Assembly: GCA_041397775.1 (NCBI GenBank)
Contig: JAWKWB010000013.1
Location: forward strand, 1-64,000
Direction: 5' to 3'
Length of the DNA stretch: 64,000 bases
Source: Ga0077555 sp041397775
GTDB lineage: Bacteria; Pseudomonadota; Alphaproteobacteria; Rhizobiales; Hyphomicrobiaceae
The notes under the pieces were generated by a model. That model was not told the origin of the DNA. It saw only the letters and a list, made by a program, of their open reading frames with translations, and ran no database searches. A program made the position numbers and the translations under genes. Shown here in pieces: positions 54,577 through 62,985 of this stretch (position 1 is its first letter; each line of letters opens with the position of its first letter).

Positions 54577-55374
54577 ATGCTGATCAACTTGCCGGGCCGG
54601 CGCATCTATTACGATCTCATGGGGCCGGAGTCCGGTCCGGTAGTGTGCTTCGCGCACTCGCTGTCGTCCGACGGCGGCATGTGGGCCGAGCAGATGGCAC
54701 CGCTGATGGCGGCGGGCTACCGCATCCTGCGGCTCGACATGCGTGGCCACGGCGGTAGCGATCCGGTCTCGGGCGACTACACGATGGAGGTGCTGGCGGA
54801 CGACGTGGCGACGTCGCTCGACGCGCTGGGCATCGCCAAGGTGCAGTACGTCGGCCTTTCCATCGGCGGCATGATCGGCCAGGCGTTCGCGATCAAGCAC
54901 GGCCATCGGCTGGTGTCGGCCATGTGGTGCGACACCTCACCGGCATCGCCGCCGAATGCGAAGGAGGCCTGGGGGCCGCGCGTCGAAGCCGTGAGGGCTG
55001 CCAATTCGCTGGCGCCGCTCGCCGACGCGACCATGGAGCGCTGGTTCACGGATGCTTTCAAGCCGAAGAATCCCGGCCGCTGGAAGCAGATCCACCAGAC
55101 CATCGCCGGCACGACGCCGCAAGGCTATATCGGCTGCGCCGCTGGCATCATGGACTTCGACTTCCTGCCCAAGCTGCCGGCCGTGACGGTGCCGGTGCTG
55201 GTGGTGTGCGGCAGCGACGACCAGGGCACGCCGCCGGCAGGCAACAAGAAGATCGCCGAGCTGGTTCCCGGCGGGCGCTACGAGGAAATCGCCAATGCCC
55301 GGCACTTCCCCAACGTCGAGCATCCCGATGTGTTCAACCGCATCATGATGCCGTGGCTCGACAAGCATCGCTGA
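54577..55374 (+). CDS. Alpha/beta hydrolase, 3-oxoadipate enol-lactonase-like
   Basis: A 265-residue hydrolase. The oxyanion motif is VVCFAHSLSSDGGMW, the nucleophile is Ser in GLSIGGMIGQAFA, and the Asp and His are in VCGSDDQGTPPAG and NARHFPNVEHPD. The GLSIGG elbow with RLDMRGHGGSDP upstream matches PcaD-type enol-lactonases of the beta-ketoadipate pathway, though no pca gene is adjacent. It is probably part of the catabolic operon after the CoA-transferase. Confidence 0.82.
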   Translation: MLINLPGRRIYYDLMGPESGPVVCFAHSLSSDGGMWAEQMAPLMAAGYRILRLDMRGHGGSDPVSGDYTMEVLADDVATSLDALGIAKVQYVGLSIGGMIGQAFAIKHGHRLVSAMWCDTSPASPPNAKEAWGPRVEAVRAANSLAPLADATMERWFTDAFKPKNPGRWKQIHQTIAGTTPQGYIGCAAGIMDFDFLPKLPAVTVPVLVVCGSDDQGTPPAGNKKIAELVPGGRYEEIANARHFPNVEHPDVFNRIMMPWLDKHR

Positions 55375-55469
55375 GCGGTATCGCCACGATCCAGGGATCT
55401 TGCGAAGCCTCGCGGTCCGAGCCCGCGGGACTTCGCCATCGCCTGCGCCCACAAGGAAAGCCAGACCCC

Positions 55470-56393
55470 ATGCCAGCGTCCCATCCCGATCCTGCGGATT
55501 GGAAAGCCCCGCAGCCCGCAACGGCCGTCACGTTCGAGATGCCGGAGAATGCGTGCGACTGCCACACGCATATTCACGGCGACATCGGCGACTTCCCCTA
55601 CTTCGCGGGGCGCGTCTACACGCCGATGTCCGCCTATCCGGAAGAGATGGCGGCGCTGCACCAGAAGCTCGGTATCACGCGCGTCGTCATCGTGACGCCC
55701 AGCGTCTACGGGGCCGACAATCGCGCGTCGATCTGGGGCATGAAGGCACGGGGAGAGACAGCGCGCGGCGTTGCCGTCATCGATGAGCGCACGACGGACG
55801 ACGACATCGCAGCGATGCACAAGGACGGCATGCGTGGCGTGCGGCTCAATCTCGCGACGAGCGGCGTGGCCGATCCCGCCGTGGGGCGAGCCCGCTTCGA
55901 GGCGATGGCGGCGCGCATGGCCGGGTTCGGCTGGCACGTCCAGATCTACACCAGCCTGGACATGGTGGTGGCGCTCAAGGATCTGATCCTGAAATCGCCG
56001 GTGCCGGTGGTTCTCGATCATTTCGCCGGCGCGCAGGCGGCGCTCGGCGTCGATCAGGCCGGATTCAAGGACCTTCTGGACCTGCTCGAGTCCGGCCGGG
56101 CCTGGGTGAAGATCTCTGGCGCCTACCGCTCGTCGGCGTCGAGGCCCGACTTTCCCGACACGGCGCCGCTGGCCCGGGCGATGATCGCCGCCAACGCCGA
56201 TCGCATCGTGTGGGGAACCGACTGGCCGCATCCCGACTCGCACGCCAAGGCCGGCGTGACCGCGTTCGATCTGAGGGCTTTCCAGGATATCGACGACGGG
56301 ATGCTCTTGAACCAGTTGCCGATCTGGGCGCCGGATGCGGCGACGCGCCGGAAAATCCTGACGGACAATCCGGCGAAGCTCTACGGGTTCTGA
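55470..56393 (+). CDS. Amidohydrolase of the 2-pyrone-4,6-dicarboxylate lactonase (LigI) family
   Basis: A 307-residue TIM-barrel hydrolase. The metal ligand motif HTHIHG is at the N-terminus and the later Asp in WGTDWPHPD is at the last strand, as in COG3618/LigI members, which open pyrone dicarboxylate rings in aromatic catabolism. The real substrate is not known. The start is ATG 55470 with AAGGAAAG nine bases upstream. It follows the enol-lactonase-like gene after 95 bp. Confidence 0.85.
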   Translation: MPASHPDPADWKAPQPATAVTFEMPENACDCHTHIHGDIGDFPYFAGRVYTPMSAYPEEMAALHQKLGITRVVIVTPSVYGADNRASIWGMKARGETARGVAVIDERTTDDDIAAMHKDGMRGVRLNLATSGVADPAVGRARFEAMAARMAGFGWHVQIYTSLDMVVALKDLILKSPVPVVLDHFAGAQAALGVDQAGFKDLLDLLESGRAWVKISGAYRSSASRPDFPDTAPLARAMIAANADRIVWGTDWPHPDSHAKAGVTAFDLRAFQDIDDGMLLNQLPIWAPDAATRRKILTDNPAKLYGF

Positions 56394-56404
56394 GCAAAGG
56401 GCGT

Positions 56405-56427
56405 GCCTGCCGTCTGTCGCGGCGGGC
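56405..56427. terminator. Weak hairpin between convergent genes
   Basis: GCCTGCCG at 56405-56412 pairs with CGGCGGGC at 56420-56427 with one G-U wobble and a 7-nt loop, followed by TTCT. It fills the 36-bp gap between the amidohydrolase and Usp genes. Confidence 0.35.
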
Positions 56428-56429
56428 TT

Positions 56430-56933
56430 CTAGGCCATCGCCTTCAGATCTTCGGCGGTCAGGTGGCCGGGCACGACGACCAGAGGCACGGGGAACGTGC
56501 CGGCCATCTTGCCGCCAGCCAGCAACGACACCAGCGGGCCCGGTCCCTTGGAGTCCGTCGATGCGCCCAGTACGAGCACGGCGATGTCCTCGTCGTCCTC
56601 GATCGCCTGCTGGATGGCATCGGCCTTCTTGCCTTCGCTCAACACCTCCTCGACCTCGATGTTCTCGAAGCCGGCGCCGCTCAGCTTGCGGCGCGCCAGA
56701 CGGAACAGGGCGCGGCCCTTGTTGGTCTCTTCGTCGAGTTGGGCCTGGCGCACGCCCATCCACTGATGGAATGCCTGCTGCTCGATGACGTAGAGCAGCA
56801 CGATCTTGCCGCCGGAGTGGCCGATGCGGCTGGCAGCAAAAAACAGGGCAGCCTCCACCTCCGGCACATCGTCGATGACGACGAGGTACTTGCGGTGGTG
56901 ACCCGTTTCGAAGACGCGGCGTTTCTTGCCCAT
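56430..56933 (-). CDS. Universal stress protein (UspA family)
   Basis: A 167-residue single-domain Usp. It starts with the beta-alpha unit YLVVIDDVPEVEAALFFAAS, and the ATP-binding pattern is LVLGASTDSKGPGPLVSLLA with GTFPVPLVVVPG at the end. The G-x2-G-x9-G spacing is only partly kept, so ATP binding is uncertain. It lies 107 bp downstream of trpS on the same strand. Confidence 0.85.
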   Translation of the reverse strand: MGKKRRVFETGHHRKYLVVIDDVPEVEAALFFAASRIGHSGGKIVLLYVIEQQAFHQWMGVRQAQLDEETNKGRALFRLARRKLSGAGFENIEVEEVLSEGKKADAIQQAIEDDEDIAVLVLGASTDSKGPGPLVSLLAGGKMAGTFPVPLVVVPGHLTAEDLKAMA

Positions 56934-57040
56934 GTCTCAGTCTGCCACGCGGTCCAATGCTCCACAATACGCAACTAGCAGGCACATCCGCGCCGGAGGT
57001 GGCGAATTCTCGCGCAAATGCGTGATCGGAATGCCGGCCG

Positions 57041-58093
57041 TCACACGTGCGACGACTGGATGAAGCCGACGATGTCGCGCACTTCGGCCATGATCGGCTG
57101 GGCGATGGCGCGCGCGCGGCGGGAGCCATCGGCCAGGATGCGGTCGATTTCGGCGGGATCGGCGGACAGGCGGTTCATCTCGGCCGTGACGGGGCCGAGC
57201 TTGGCGACCGCAAGATCGCCGAGCGCCTTCTTGAACGTGGAAAACTGACCGCCGCCATACTGGGCCAGAACCTTCTCCTGCGTGGTGCCGTCGAGCGCGG
57301 CGTAGATGCCGGTGAGGTTGTCCGCCTCGGGACGCCCTTCCAGGCCCTTCGTCTCGCTCGGCAGCGCGTCGGGGTCGGTCTTGGCCTTCTGGATCTTGCG
57401 CGCGATGGTGTCGGCATCGTCCGTCAGATTGATGCGCGAATTGTCGGAGGGGTCGGACTTCGACATCTTCTTGCTGCCGTCGCGCAGGCTCATGACGCGC
57501 GTGGCGGGCCCCTGGATCATCGGCTCGCACAGCGGGAAGAAATTCCCGTCGGCATAGCCTTTGGCCGTGATCTGCTGGCGCCAGTCGTTGTTGAACTTCT
57601 GGGCGATGTCGCGGGCGAGCTCGAGATGCTGCTTCTGGTCCTCGCCCACCGGAACGTGCGTGCCGCGATAGACGAGAATGTCGGCCGCCATCAGGCTCGG
57701 ATAGGCGTACAGGCCGACGGATGCGTTTTCGCGGTCCTTGCCGGCCTTCTCCTTGAACTGGGTCATGCGGTTCAGCCAGCCGAGGCGGGCGACGCAGTTG
57801 AAGATCCAGGCCAGTTCGGCGTGCTCCTGCACCTGGCTCTGGTTGAAGACGATGCTCTTCTTCGGGTCGATGCCGCAGGCGATATAGGCGGCTGCCGCGC
57901 GTCGGATCGCATTGCGCAATTCGTCGGGGTTCTGCCATTCGGCGGTTATGGCGTGCAGGTCGACGACGCAATAAATGCATTCGTGGGTGTTTTGCATCGC
58001 CACCCAATTGATCAGTGCGCCGAGATAATTGCCAAGGTGCAGGCTGCCGGTCGGCTGCATGCCGGAGAAGACGCGCTGGCGAAGCTCGATCAT
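57041..58093 (-). CDS. trpS: Tryptophanyl-tRNA synthetase
   Basis: A 350-residue class I aminoacyl-tRNA synthetase. The HIGH-type motif is PTGSLHLGNYLGAL and the KMSKS loop is GSKKMSKSDPSDNSR. The start at 58093 (MIELRQRVFSGMQ) follows AGGA and replaces the longer frame. It diverges from the selenoprotein gene with a 219-bp gap. Confidence 0.96.
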   Translation of the reverse strand: MIELRQRVFSGMQPTGSLHLGNYLGALINWVAMQNTHECIYCVVDLHAITAEWQNPDELRNAIRRAAAAYIACGIDPKKSIVFNQSQVQEHAELAWIFNCVARLGWLNRMTQFKEKAGKDRENASVGLYAYPSLMAADILVYRGTHVPVGEDQKQHLELARDIAQKFNNDWRQQITAKGYADGNFFPLCEPMIQGPATRVMSLRDGSKKMSKSDPSDNSRINLTDDADTIARKIQKAKTDPDALPSETKGLEGRPEADNLTGIYAALDGTTQEKVLAQYGGGQFSTFKKALGDLAVAKLGPVTAEMNRLSADPAEIDRILADGSRRARAIAQPIMAEVRDIVGFIQSSHV

Positions 58094-58312
58094 GTCGAAA
58101 AAAATCCTGAAGACCGTGTGATGGCGCGGGTTATGGCGAGTTAGCGGCTGCAGCGCAAGGGCACGGCGCACCCTGTCTGCTTCTTTTCCAGGCATTCTCC
58201 CGGGGTAGTTCGGAAGTTGAGCGTACTTTGACGCCTCGTTGAGGTTTTCCAACTTGTCGCGGGCCGAAATCGCTGGCTCTTTGTGGGAAATGTCCAGACA
58301 TCCGGAGCAAAC

Positions 58313-59530
58313 ATGGCCCGCATCGAGGAAATCCCCCAGCCGACCCGGGACGCGATCCTGGGGCTCGCATGTTCTACACCTGATACCTCTCCGTGGGTGA
58401 ATGCAGTGCCACTTGCACAACGTAGGGTGGCAATCGTCACGAGTGCGGCTCTGCATCGGCGCGAGGAAACTCCCTTTCCGGCGGGATCAGGGGAGTTCCG
58501 GGAGCTGCCGGCGGCGGTTTCTGCGGGTGACTTCGTGATGAGCCATGTCTCGATCAACTACGATCGGGCCGGCTACCAACGCGATCTGAACGTGATCTAT
58601 CCGGTGGACCGGATGCGGGAGCTGGCATCGGAGGGCGTCATCGCGGCTGCCGCCGATACCAATTTCGCCGTCATGGGCTCGACGGACCCCAAGCTCATGA
58701 GCGAGACGGTCGACGCGCTGATGGCGCGCTTCGAGCGGGACCGGATCGACGCGGTGCTGTTCTCACCTGTTTGACCGTTCTGCACGCGCGCCGTGGGCGC
58801 GCTCGCACACATGATCGAAGCGCGTGGCGTGGCGACCGCCGTCATCGGGCTGGTGCGCCCGCATCTGGAAGCAACGCGCCCGCCGCGCAGCCTGTGGGTG
58901 CCGTTCCCGCTGGGGCGGCCGCTGGGCGAGCCGGAGGATGCGGCCTTCCAGCGCAAAGTGCTGCTGCAGGCCCTGCGTCTTCTGGAGCGGACGGACGGGC
59001 CGGTCATTCTGGAAGATTTCGCGGAGGATGCCCCGAGCATGCGGGATACGGCGGGCTGGGTCCCGCCCATCGCGCTGGCGCATCAGCCACGCCCGCCGGC
59101 GGGCGACGCGGCGGGCTGGGCCCGTGCCCTCGATGCCGAACTGGCGGCGATCAGGCGCCCCTGGAGGGCGGCACAGGAGCGATTTGGGCGCACCACCGTT
59201 GGCGTTTGCCGTCTCGCGCCGCAAGACTGGGGCGCATTCGCCAGCCGTTTCCTGGCGGGCGAGATCCCCGACAGCCCGACGGCCGGCCTCTCCGGTCCGC
59301 TGGCGCTGCGCTATCTCGCCGACGACCTGAAGGCCCTCTATTCGGAGGCCGTCCAGGCCGAGGGGCCGATGCCGTCGGCGCTGCAGGTCGCCCGATGGTT
59401 CTGGCGCGAGACACTGGCGGCAGATTTTCTGCGCGCGCTACGTGAAGCGTCACTCACGTCGGACAACAACGGCTTCAAGACGGTCGGCGGCCGGTTCCTG
59501 GTTCCCGCGCCGTTCGTCGCCAAGGGCTGA
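58313..59530 (+). CDS. GrdB-family selenoprotein with in-frame UGA (Sec154)
   Basis: One reading frame of 405 residues if UGA at 58772-58774 is read as selenocysteine. The first part has the family stretch MSHVSINYDRAGYQRDLNVI followed by YPVDRMRELASEGVI, ending DAVLFSPV. After the UGA the same frame goes on PFCTRAVGALAHMIEARGVA and LWVPFPLGRPLGEPEDAAFQ. This is the glycine/sarcosine/betaine reductase selenoprotein B family; here it is free-standing, without GrdA or GrdC, and makes a Sec-x-x-Cys redox pair. Reduction of an unknown substrate is inferred. The start follows GGAG. A standard stop reading splits it in two (58313-58774 and about 58793-59530). Confidence 0.88.
58772..58774 (+). other. 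UGA codon read as selenocysteine
   Basis: The codon lies in GTT-TGA-CCG-TTC-TGC (Val-Sec-Pro-Phe-Cys). No frame change is needed and the downstream frame stays open for 252 more codons with the family's pattern kept on both sides. The Sec position matches the selenocysteine place known for this family. Confidence 0.87.
58781..58807 (+). promoter_or_regulatory. Bacterial SECIS-like hairpin
   Basis: GCGCGCC at 58786-58792 pairs perfectly with GGCGCGC at 58796-58802 around a GTG loop. After a 2x2 mismatch, TGC at 58781-58783 pairs with GCA at 58805-58807. The loop begins 19 nt past the UGA, within the distance seen for bacterial SECIS hairpins, and begins with GU as SelB-binding loops do. Confidence 0.7.
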
Positions 59531-60058
59531 TCTGCCGCAGGCAGGTGCAGCCTCGCAAAGGGCGTCTCGTGTGGCGGATCGGACGTCCGCTCCATGCTTG
59601 CTGCTTGCTGCTTGCTCTGAGAGTTGACGTCCAATCATGACGCCTCACCCTCCCCGGTTTCCCGGACGGCGCGCGATGCGCGGCGATCCGGGATCCATCG
59701 CGGTGCGGACCACGACGAGCGTCGCCACATGCGGCGGCGACGCGGTGCTTCGACAGCGCCGGGAAAGACCCCGGCTCGGCGCGGCGGGGCTCTGGCCCGC
59801 CCGCTTGGCCGGGGAACCGGGGGGAGGTGAGGCCAGAGCGAATTGCGCCGGTTATGCCGATGGCTCGTCGAGCGGACGGCCAATCGTTACGCCACACTCA
59901 GTCAATGGTCTTGCTCGTGTCCTGACCGCGAAGTCCGTTCCGAGCCAGCAGAGGAACGAGACGGACATAGGGCCGGGATACGAGCGGCTTGTGCTCGACG
60001 CCCTTGGGCGCCTATCAAGAGGGCAATGCATGCCGCAATCGAACGCAGCGAGGTCCCC
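59531..60058. other. 528-bp gap between the selenoprotein and thiolase genes
   Basis: It contains a palindromic repeat-like element at 59646-59829 and nothing convincing otherwise. The short frames across it are low-complexity translations of the repeat. Confidence 0.5.
59646..59829. repeat. Palindromic intergenic element with imperfect 20-bp terminal inverted repeats
   Basis: CACCCTCCCCGGTTTCCCGG at 59646-59665 is nearly the reverse complement of 59809-59829 (about 17 of 20 match). The inside holds GATCCGGGATCC and CGGGAAAGACCCCGG pieces that look like the intergenic palindromes widespread in alphaproteobacteria. No transposase is present, so it would be non-autonomous. Confidence 0.55.
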
Positions 60059-61252
60059 ATGTCAGGCAAACACGATCCCGTCGTCATCGTCGCCGGTGCA
60101 CGCACGCCCATCGGCAGCTTCCAGGGACAGCTCGCCTCGGTGCTGGCGCCGCATCTGGGCGCGGCCAGCATCCGGGCGGCCGTGGCGCAGGCGGGCGTGA
60201 AGCCGGAGGAAATCTCCGAAGTCCTGATGGGCTGCGTGCTGCCGGCCGGCCAGGGCCAGGCCCCGGCACGGCAGGCGGCGCGGTATGGCGGCCTTCCCGA
60301 TTCGGTGCCCTGCACGACCGTGAACAAGATGTGCGGCTCGGGCATGAAGACCGTCATGATGGCCTTCGAGGCGCTGCATGCGCGGCCGAAGGACGTGATC
60401 GTCGCCGGCGGCCTGGAGAGCATGACCAACACGCCGCACATCCTGCCCAAGCTGCGCTCCGGCCAACGCCTGGGCCATACGCAGATCTACGATCACATGT
60501 TCCTCGACGGCCTGGAGGACGCCTACGATCGTGGCCGGCTGATGGGCACGTATGCCGAGGATACGGCGCAGGCCTACCAGTTCACGCGCGAGGCGCAGGA
60601 CGCCTATGCGATCGAGAGCCTGAGGCGCTCGAAGACCGCCAACGAGGATGGCACTTTCGGGAAGGAGATCGTCCCCGTCACCATCAAGACCCGCAAGGGC
60701 GAGGTGGAGATGCGCCGGGACGAGCAGCCGTTCACCGCCGACATCTCGAAAATTCCCGGTCTGAAGCCCGCCTTCCGCGAGGGGGGCACGGTGACGCCGG
60801 CGAATTCGTCCTCGATCTCGGACGGTGGTGCAGCGCTGGTGCTGATGCGCCTGTCGGAGGCGGAGCGTCGCGGTGCGAAGCCGCTGGCGCGCATCGTGGC
60901 GACGTCCAGTCATGCGCAGGAGCCGGCGTGGTTCACGACGGCGCCGATCGGGGCCATCAAGAAGGTGCTCGATACTGCGGGATGGCAGGCGAAGGACGTC
61001 GGCCTCTACGAGATCAACGAGGCCTTCGCCGTGGTGACGATGGCGGCCATGCGTGATCTCGACCTGCCGCACGACAAGGTCAACGTGCACGGCGGCGCCT
61101 GCGCGCTGGGCCACCCCGTCGGCGCGTCGGGTGCCCGCATCATCGTGACGCTGCTCAACGCCATGGAGAAGTATGGGCAGAACAAGGGCATCGCGTCGCT
61201 GTGCATCGGCGGCGGCGAGGCGACGGCCGTCGCCGTGGAGCGCATGAACTGA
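60059..61252 (+). CDS. Acetyl-CoA C-acetyltransferase (thiolase)
   Basis: A 397-residue thiolase. The acyl-accepting Cys92 is in TVNKMCGSGMKTVM. The His of NEAFAVVTMAAM and the GGACALGHPVGASGARI motif with its His follow. The second catalytic Cys is in SLCIGGGEATAVAVE. It could condense two acetyl-CoA in PHA or ketone metabolism or act in fatty acid breakdown. The start at 60059 follows GAGG. TonB-like and maf genes follow on the same strand. Confidence 0.92.
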   Translation: MSGKHDPVVIVAGARTPIGSFQGQLASVLAPHLGAASIRAAVAQAGVKPEEISEVLMGCVLPAGQGQAPARQAARYGGLPDSVPCTTVNKMCGSGMKTVMMAFEALHARPKDVIVAGGLESMTNTPHILPKLRSGQRLGHTQIYDHMFLDGLEDAYDRGRLMGTYAEDTAQAYQFTREAQDAYAIESLRRSKTANEDGTFGKEIVPVTIKTRKGEVEMRRDEQPFTADISKIPGLKPAFREGGTVTPANSSSISDGGAALVLMRLSEAERRGAKPLARIVATSSHAQEPAWFTTAPIGAIKKVLDTAGWQAKDVGLYEINEAFAVVTMAAMRDLDLPHDKVNVHGGACALGHPVGASGARIIVTLLNAMEKYGQNKGIASLCIGGGEATAVAVERMN

Positions 61253-61287
61253 GGCCAGGGTCACCTGGACGCGAAGGCGGCCTTTGA

Positions 61288-62250
61288 ATGCTCGATGTTC
61301 CCTTTCGGGCCACGCACGTGCCTGCTGGTCAGCCGGATTGGCTGACAGGGCAGGCCTCGGACGCGCAACCGGTGCTGCGGGCGATGTCGATCGCTCCGGT
61401 CGAGGCGCCGCACGGCTCCGGGCGCTTCGGTCGCGCAGTGCTGGCCGCGGCGCTCGTGCACGTGCTCGGCTTGGCTGCCTTGGGTCTGCACCAACCCGCG
61501 ACGGAGGGGGGCGGCGGCGTGACGCTCGACGCCGTCAGTGTCGAGGTCGTGCTCGTGGCGCCTGCGGCAGCCGCGGCCAGGCGCGGTCAGGACGTCATTG
61601 CAGGCACGGCCGGAGACGGCGTTGCTGCGGGAGAGGCGGCCATCCGATCCCCGGCGGGAGCGGCGGCACGGCACGCGAAAGACGTCCCCGACCGGCCAAG
61701 GGATCTGGACGCCGAGGAGCCATCGGCGCGCACGTCGGCGCCTGTTGTGGCGGCCCGCGCCGACGATGAGCCGGCGGATATGCCGATGTCTCCCGAGGCC
61801 AAGCCCAAGGTCGAAACGCACGCGGAGGCAGAGCATACCGCGACGGCAAAGAATGCGCCGCCGTCGGCTGCACCAGCGCCGTCCCCGCCTGCCGCGGTCG
61901 CGCGAAACGGCAATGGCGTTCCCTTGACGACGGGCAGCCTGCCGAGCGCTGCGAAGCCGAAGCCGGCTGCGAACCCGGGCGAGGTGCGGCGGTTCACGCA
62001 AGATGTCGCGCGGCTGCTGAGCCGGCACCGTCCCAAGACCGGCAGGGGCCGGTGGCACGGGAGCGTGCGCATCGCCTTTGCCATCGGCCTGGACGGAGGC
62101 CTCACGTTCGTCCGCGTGGCGAAGACGAGTGGCAACGATGCGCTCGACGCCGTGGCACTGTCGACCGTGCGCGGCGTGCACTTTCCGCGGCCGCCCGCCG
62201 GCATGACGGCGGATCAACTGACGTATGTGATCCCCTATCATTTTCGATGA
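61288..62250 (+). CDS. TonB C-terminal domain protein (energy transducer family)
   Basis: A 320-residue protein. The N-terminal region of about 45 residues precedes one membrane helix (AVLAAALVHVLGLAALGL). A Pro/Ala/Lys/Glu spacer of some 150 residues follows, and a TonB-C domain ends it: GSVRIAFAIGLDGGLTFVRV, then NDALDAVALSTVRGVHFPRP. TonB proteins carry proton-motive energy to outer-membrane receptors with ExbB/ExbD, but neither those genes nor a receptor are in the window. Confidence 0.85.
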   Translation: MLDVPFRATHVPAGQPDWLTGQASDAQPVLRAMSIAPVEAPHGSGRFGRAVLAAALVHVLGLAALGLHQPATEGGGGVTLDAVSVEVVLVAPAAAAARRGQDVIAGTAGDGVAAGEAAIRSPAGAAARHAKDVPDRPRDLDAEEPSARTSAPVVAARADDEPADMPMSPEAKPKVETHAEAEHTATAKNAPPSAAPAPSPPAAVARNGNGVPLTTGSLPSAAKPKPAANPGEVRRFTQDVARLLSRHRPKTGRGRWHGSVRIAFAIGLDGGLTFVRVAKTSGNDALDAVALSTVRGVHFPRPPAGMTADQLTYVIPYHFR

Positions 62251-62364
62251 GGCGCCGGGCGCCACTCGGATTGCGCGATCGTCTTGTGTCCGGCCGGTCT
62301 TGTGCCTATGACCTCCCGGCGGGCGGAGGACTGCCGCCGTGGTGTGATGCGAGCAACCGGGACG

Positions 62365-62985
62365 ATGACCGAGACCACCAGACCACCCTTCATCCTCGCT
62401 TCGGGCAGCGCCAGCCGACGCCAGATGCTGGATGCGGCGGGACTGCCCCACGCGGCGATCGCGTCACAGGTGGATGAACCGGCGGTGCGCCGCTCGCTGG
62501 AGGCAAATAACGGTGGCGCCGTCGATGCGTCGCGGCTCGCCGTGGCCCTGGCGCGTGCCAAGGCCGAGGACGTGAGTGCGGCCCATCCCGGTGCGGTCGT
62601 CGTGGGCGCGGACCAGGTTCTGGCGCTGGGCACACGGCTGTTCGAAAAGCCCAGGGATCTCGACGATGCGCGCGCACACCTGGCGGCCTTTCGCGGGCGG
62701 ACCCACACGCTCCATGCAGCCGTCGCCATCGCCGTGGACGGCCAGGCGGCGTGGCATCATGTCGATGTGGCGCATATGACGATGCGGGCGTTCACGCCGG
62801 AATTCGTGGATGCCTACATCGCCAGGGCGGGGCGTGCGATCCTCGGCTCCGTCGGGGCCTACCAGCTGGAGGGCCTCGGCATCCAGCTCTTCGAGCGTAT
62901 CGAAGGCGACTACTTCACGATCCTGGGCATGCCGCTGCTGCCGCTGCTCGCAGAACTTCGCAACAGAAAGGTGATCGCGGCATGA
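62365..62985 (+). CDS. Maf-family nucleotide pyrophosphatase
   Basis: A 206-residue protein. The family start is FILASGSASRRQMLDAAGL, with Ser-x-Ser-x-x-Arg-Arg; the catalytic Asp lies in VVVGADQVLALGTRLFEKP, and the substrate loop in GSVGAYQLEGLGIQLFERI ends the domain. Maf proteins hydrolyse dTTP, UTP or modified nucleotides. The start at 62365 (MTETTRPPF) is near a weak CGGGA; 62347 is possible. The stop overlaps the aroE start (ATGA). Confidence 0.88.
   Translation: MTETTRPPFILASGSASRRQMLDAAGLPHAAIASQVDEPAVRRSLEANNGGAVDASRLAVALARAKAEDVSAAHPGAVVVGADQVLALGTRLFEKPRDLDDARAHLAAFRGRTHTLHAAVAIAVDGQAAWHHVDVAHMTMRAFTPEFVDAYIARAGRAILGSVGAYQLEGLGIQLFERIEGDYFTILGMPLLPLLAELRNRKVIAA

Noticed and set aside
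58313..58774. Reading 58313-58774 and 58793-59530 as a pseudogene or as two separate genes
   Set aside because: The frame is unchanged across the UGA, both sides match one family, the codon lies at the family's Sec place and a SECIS-like hairpin follows. A random nonsense mutation would not be expected exactly there.
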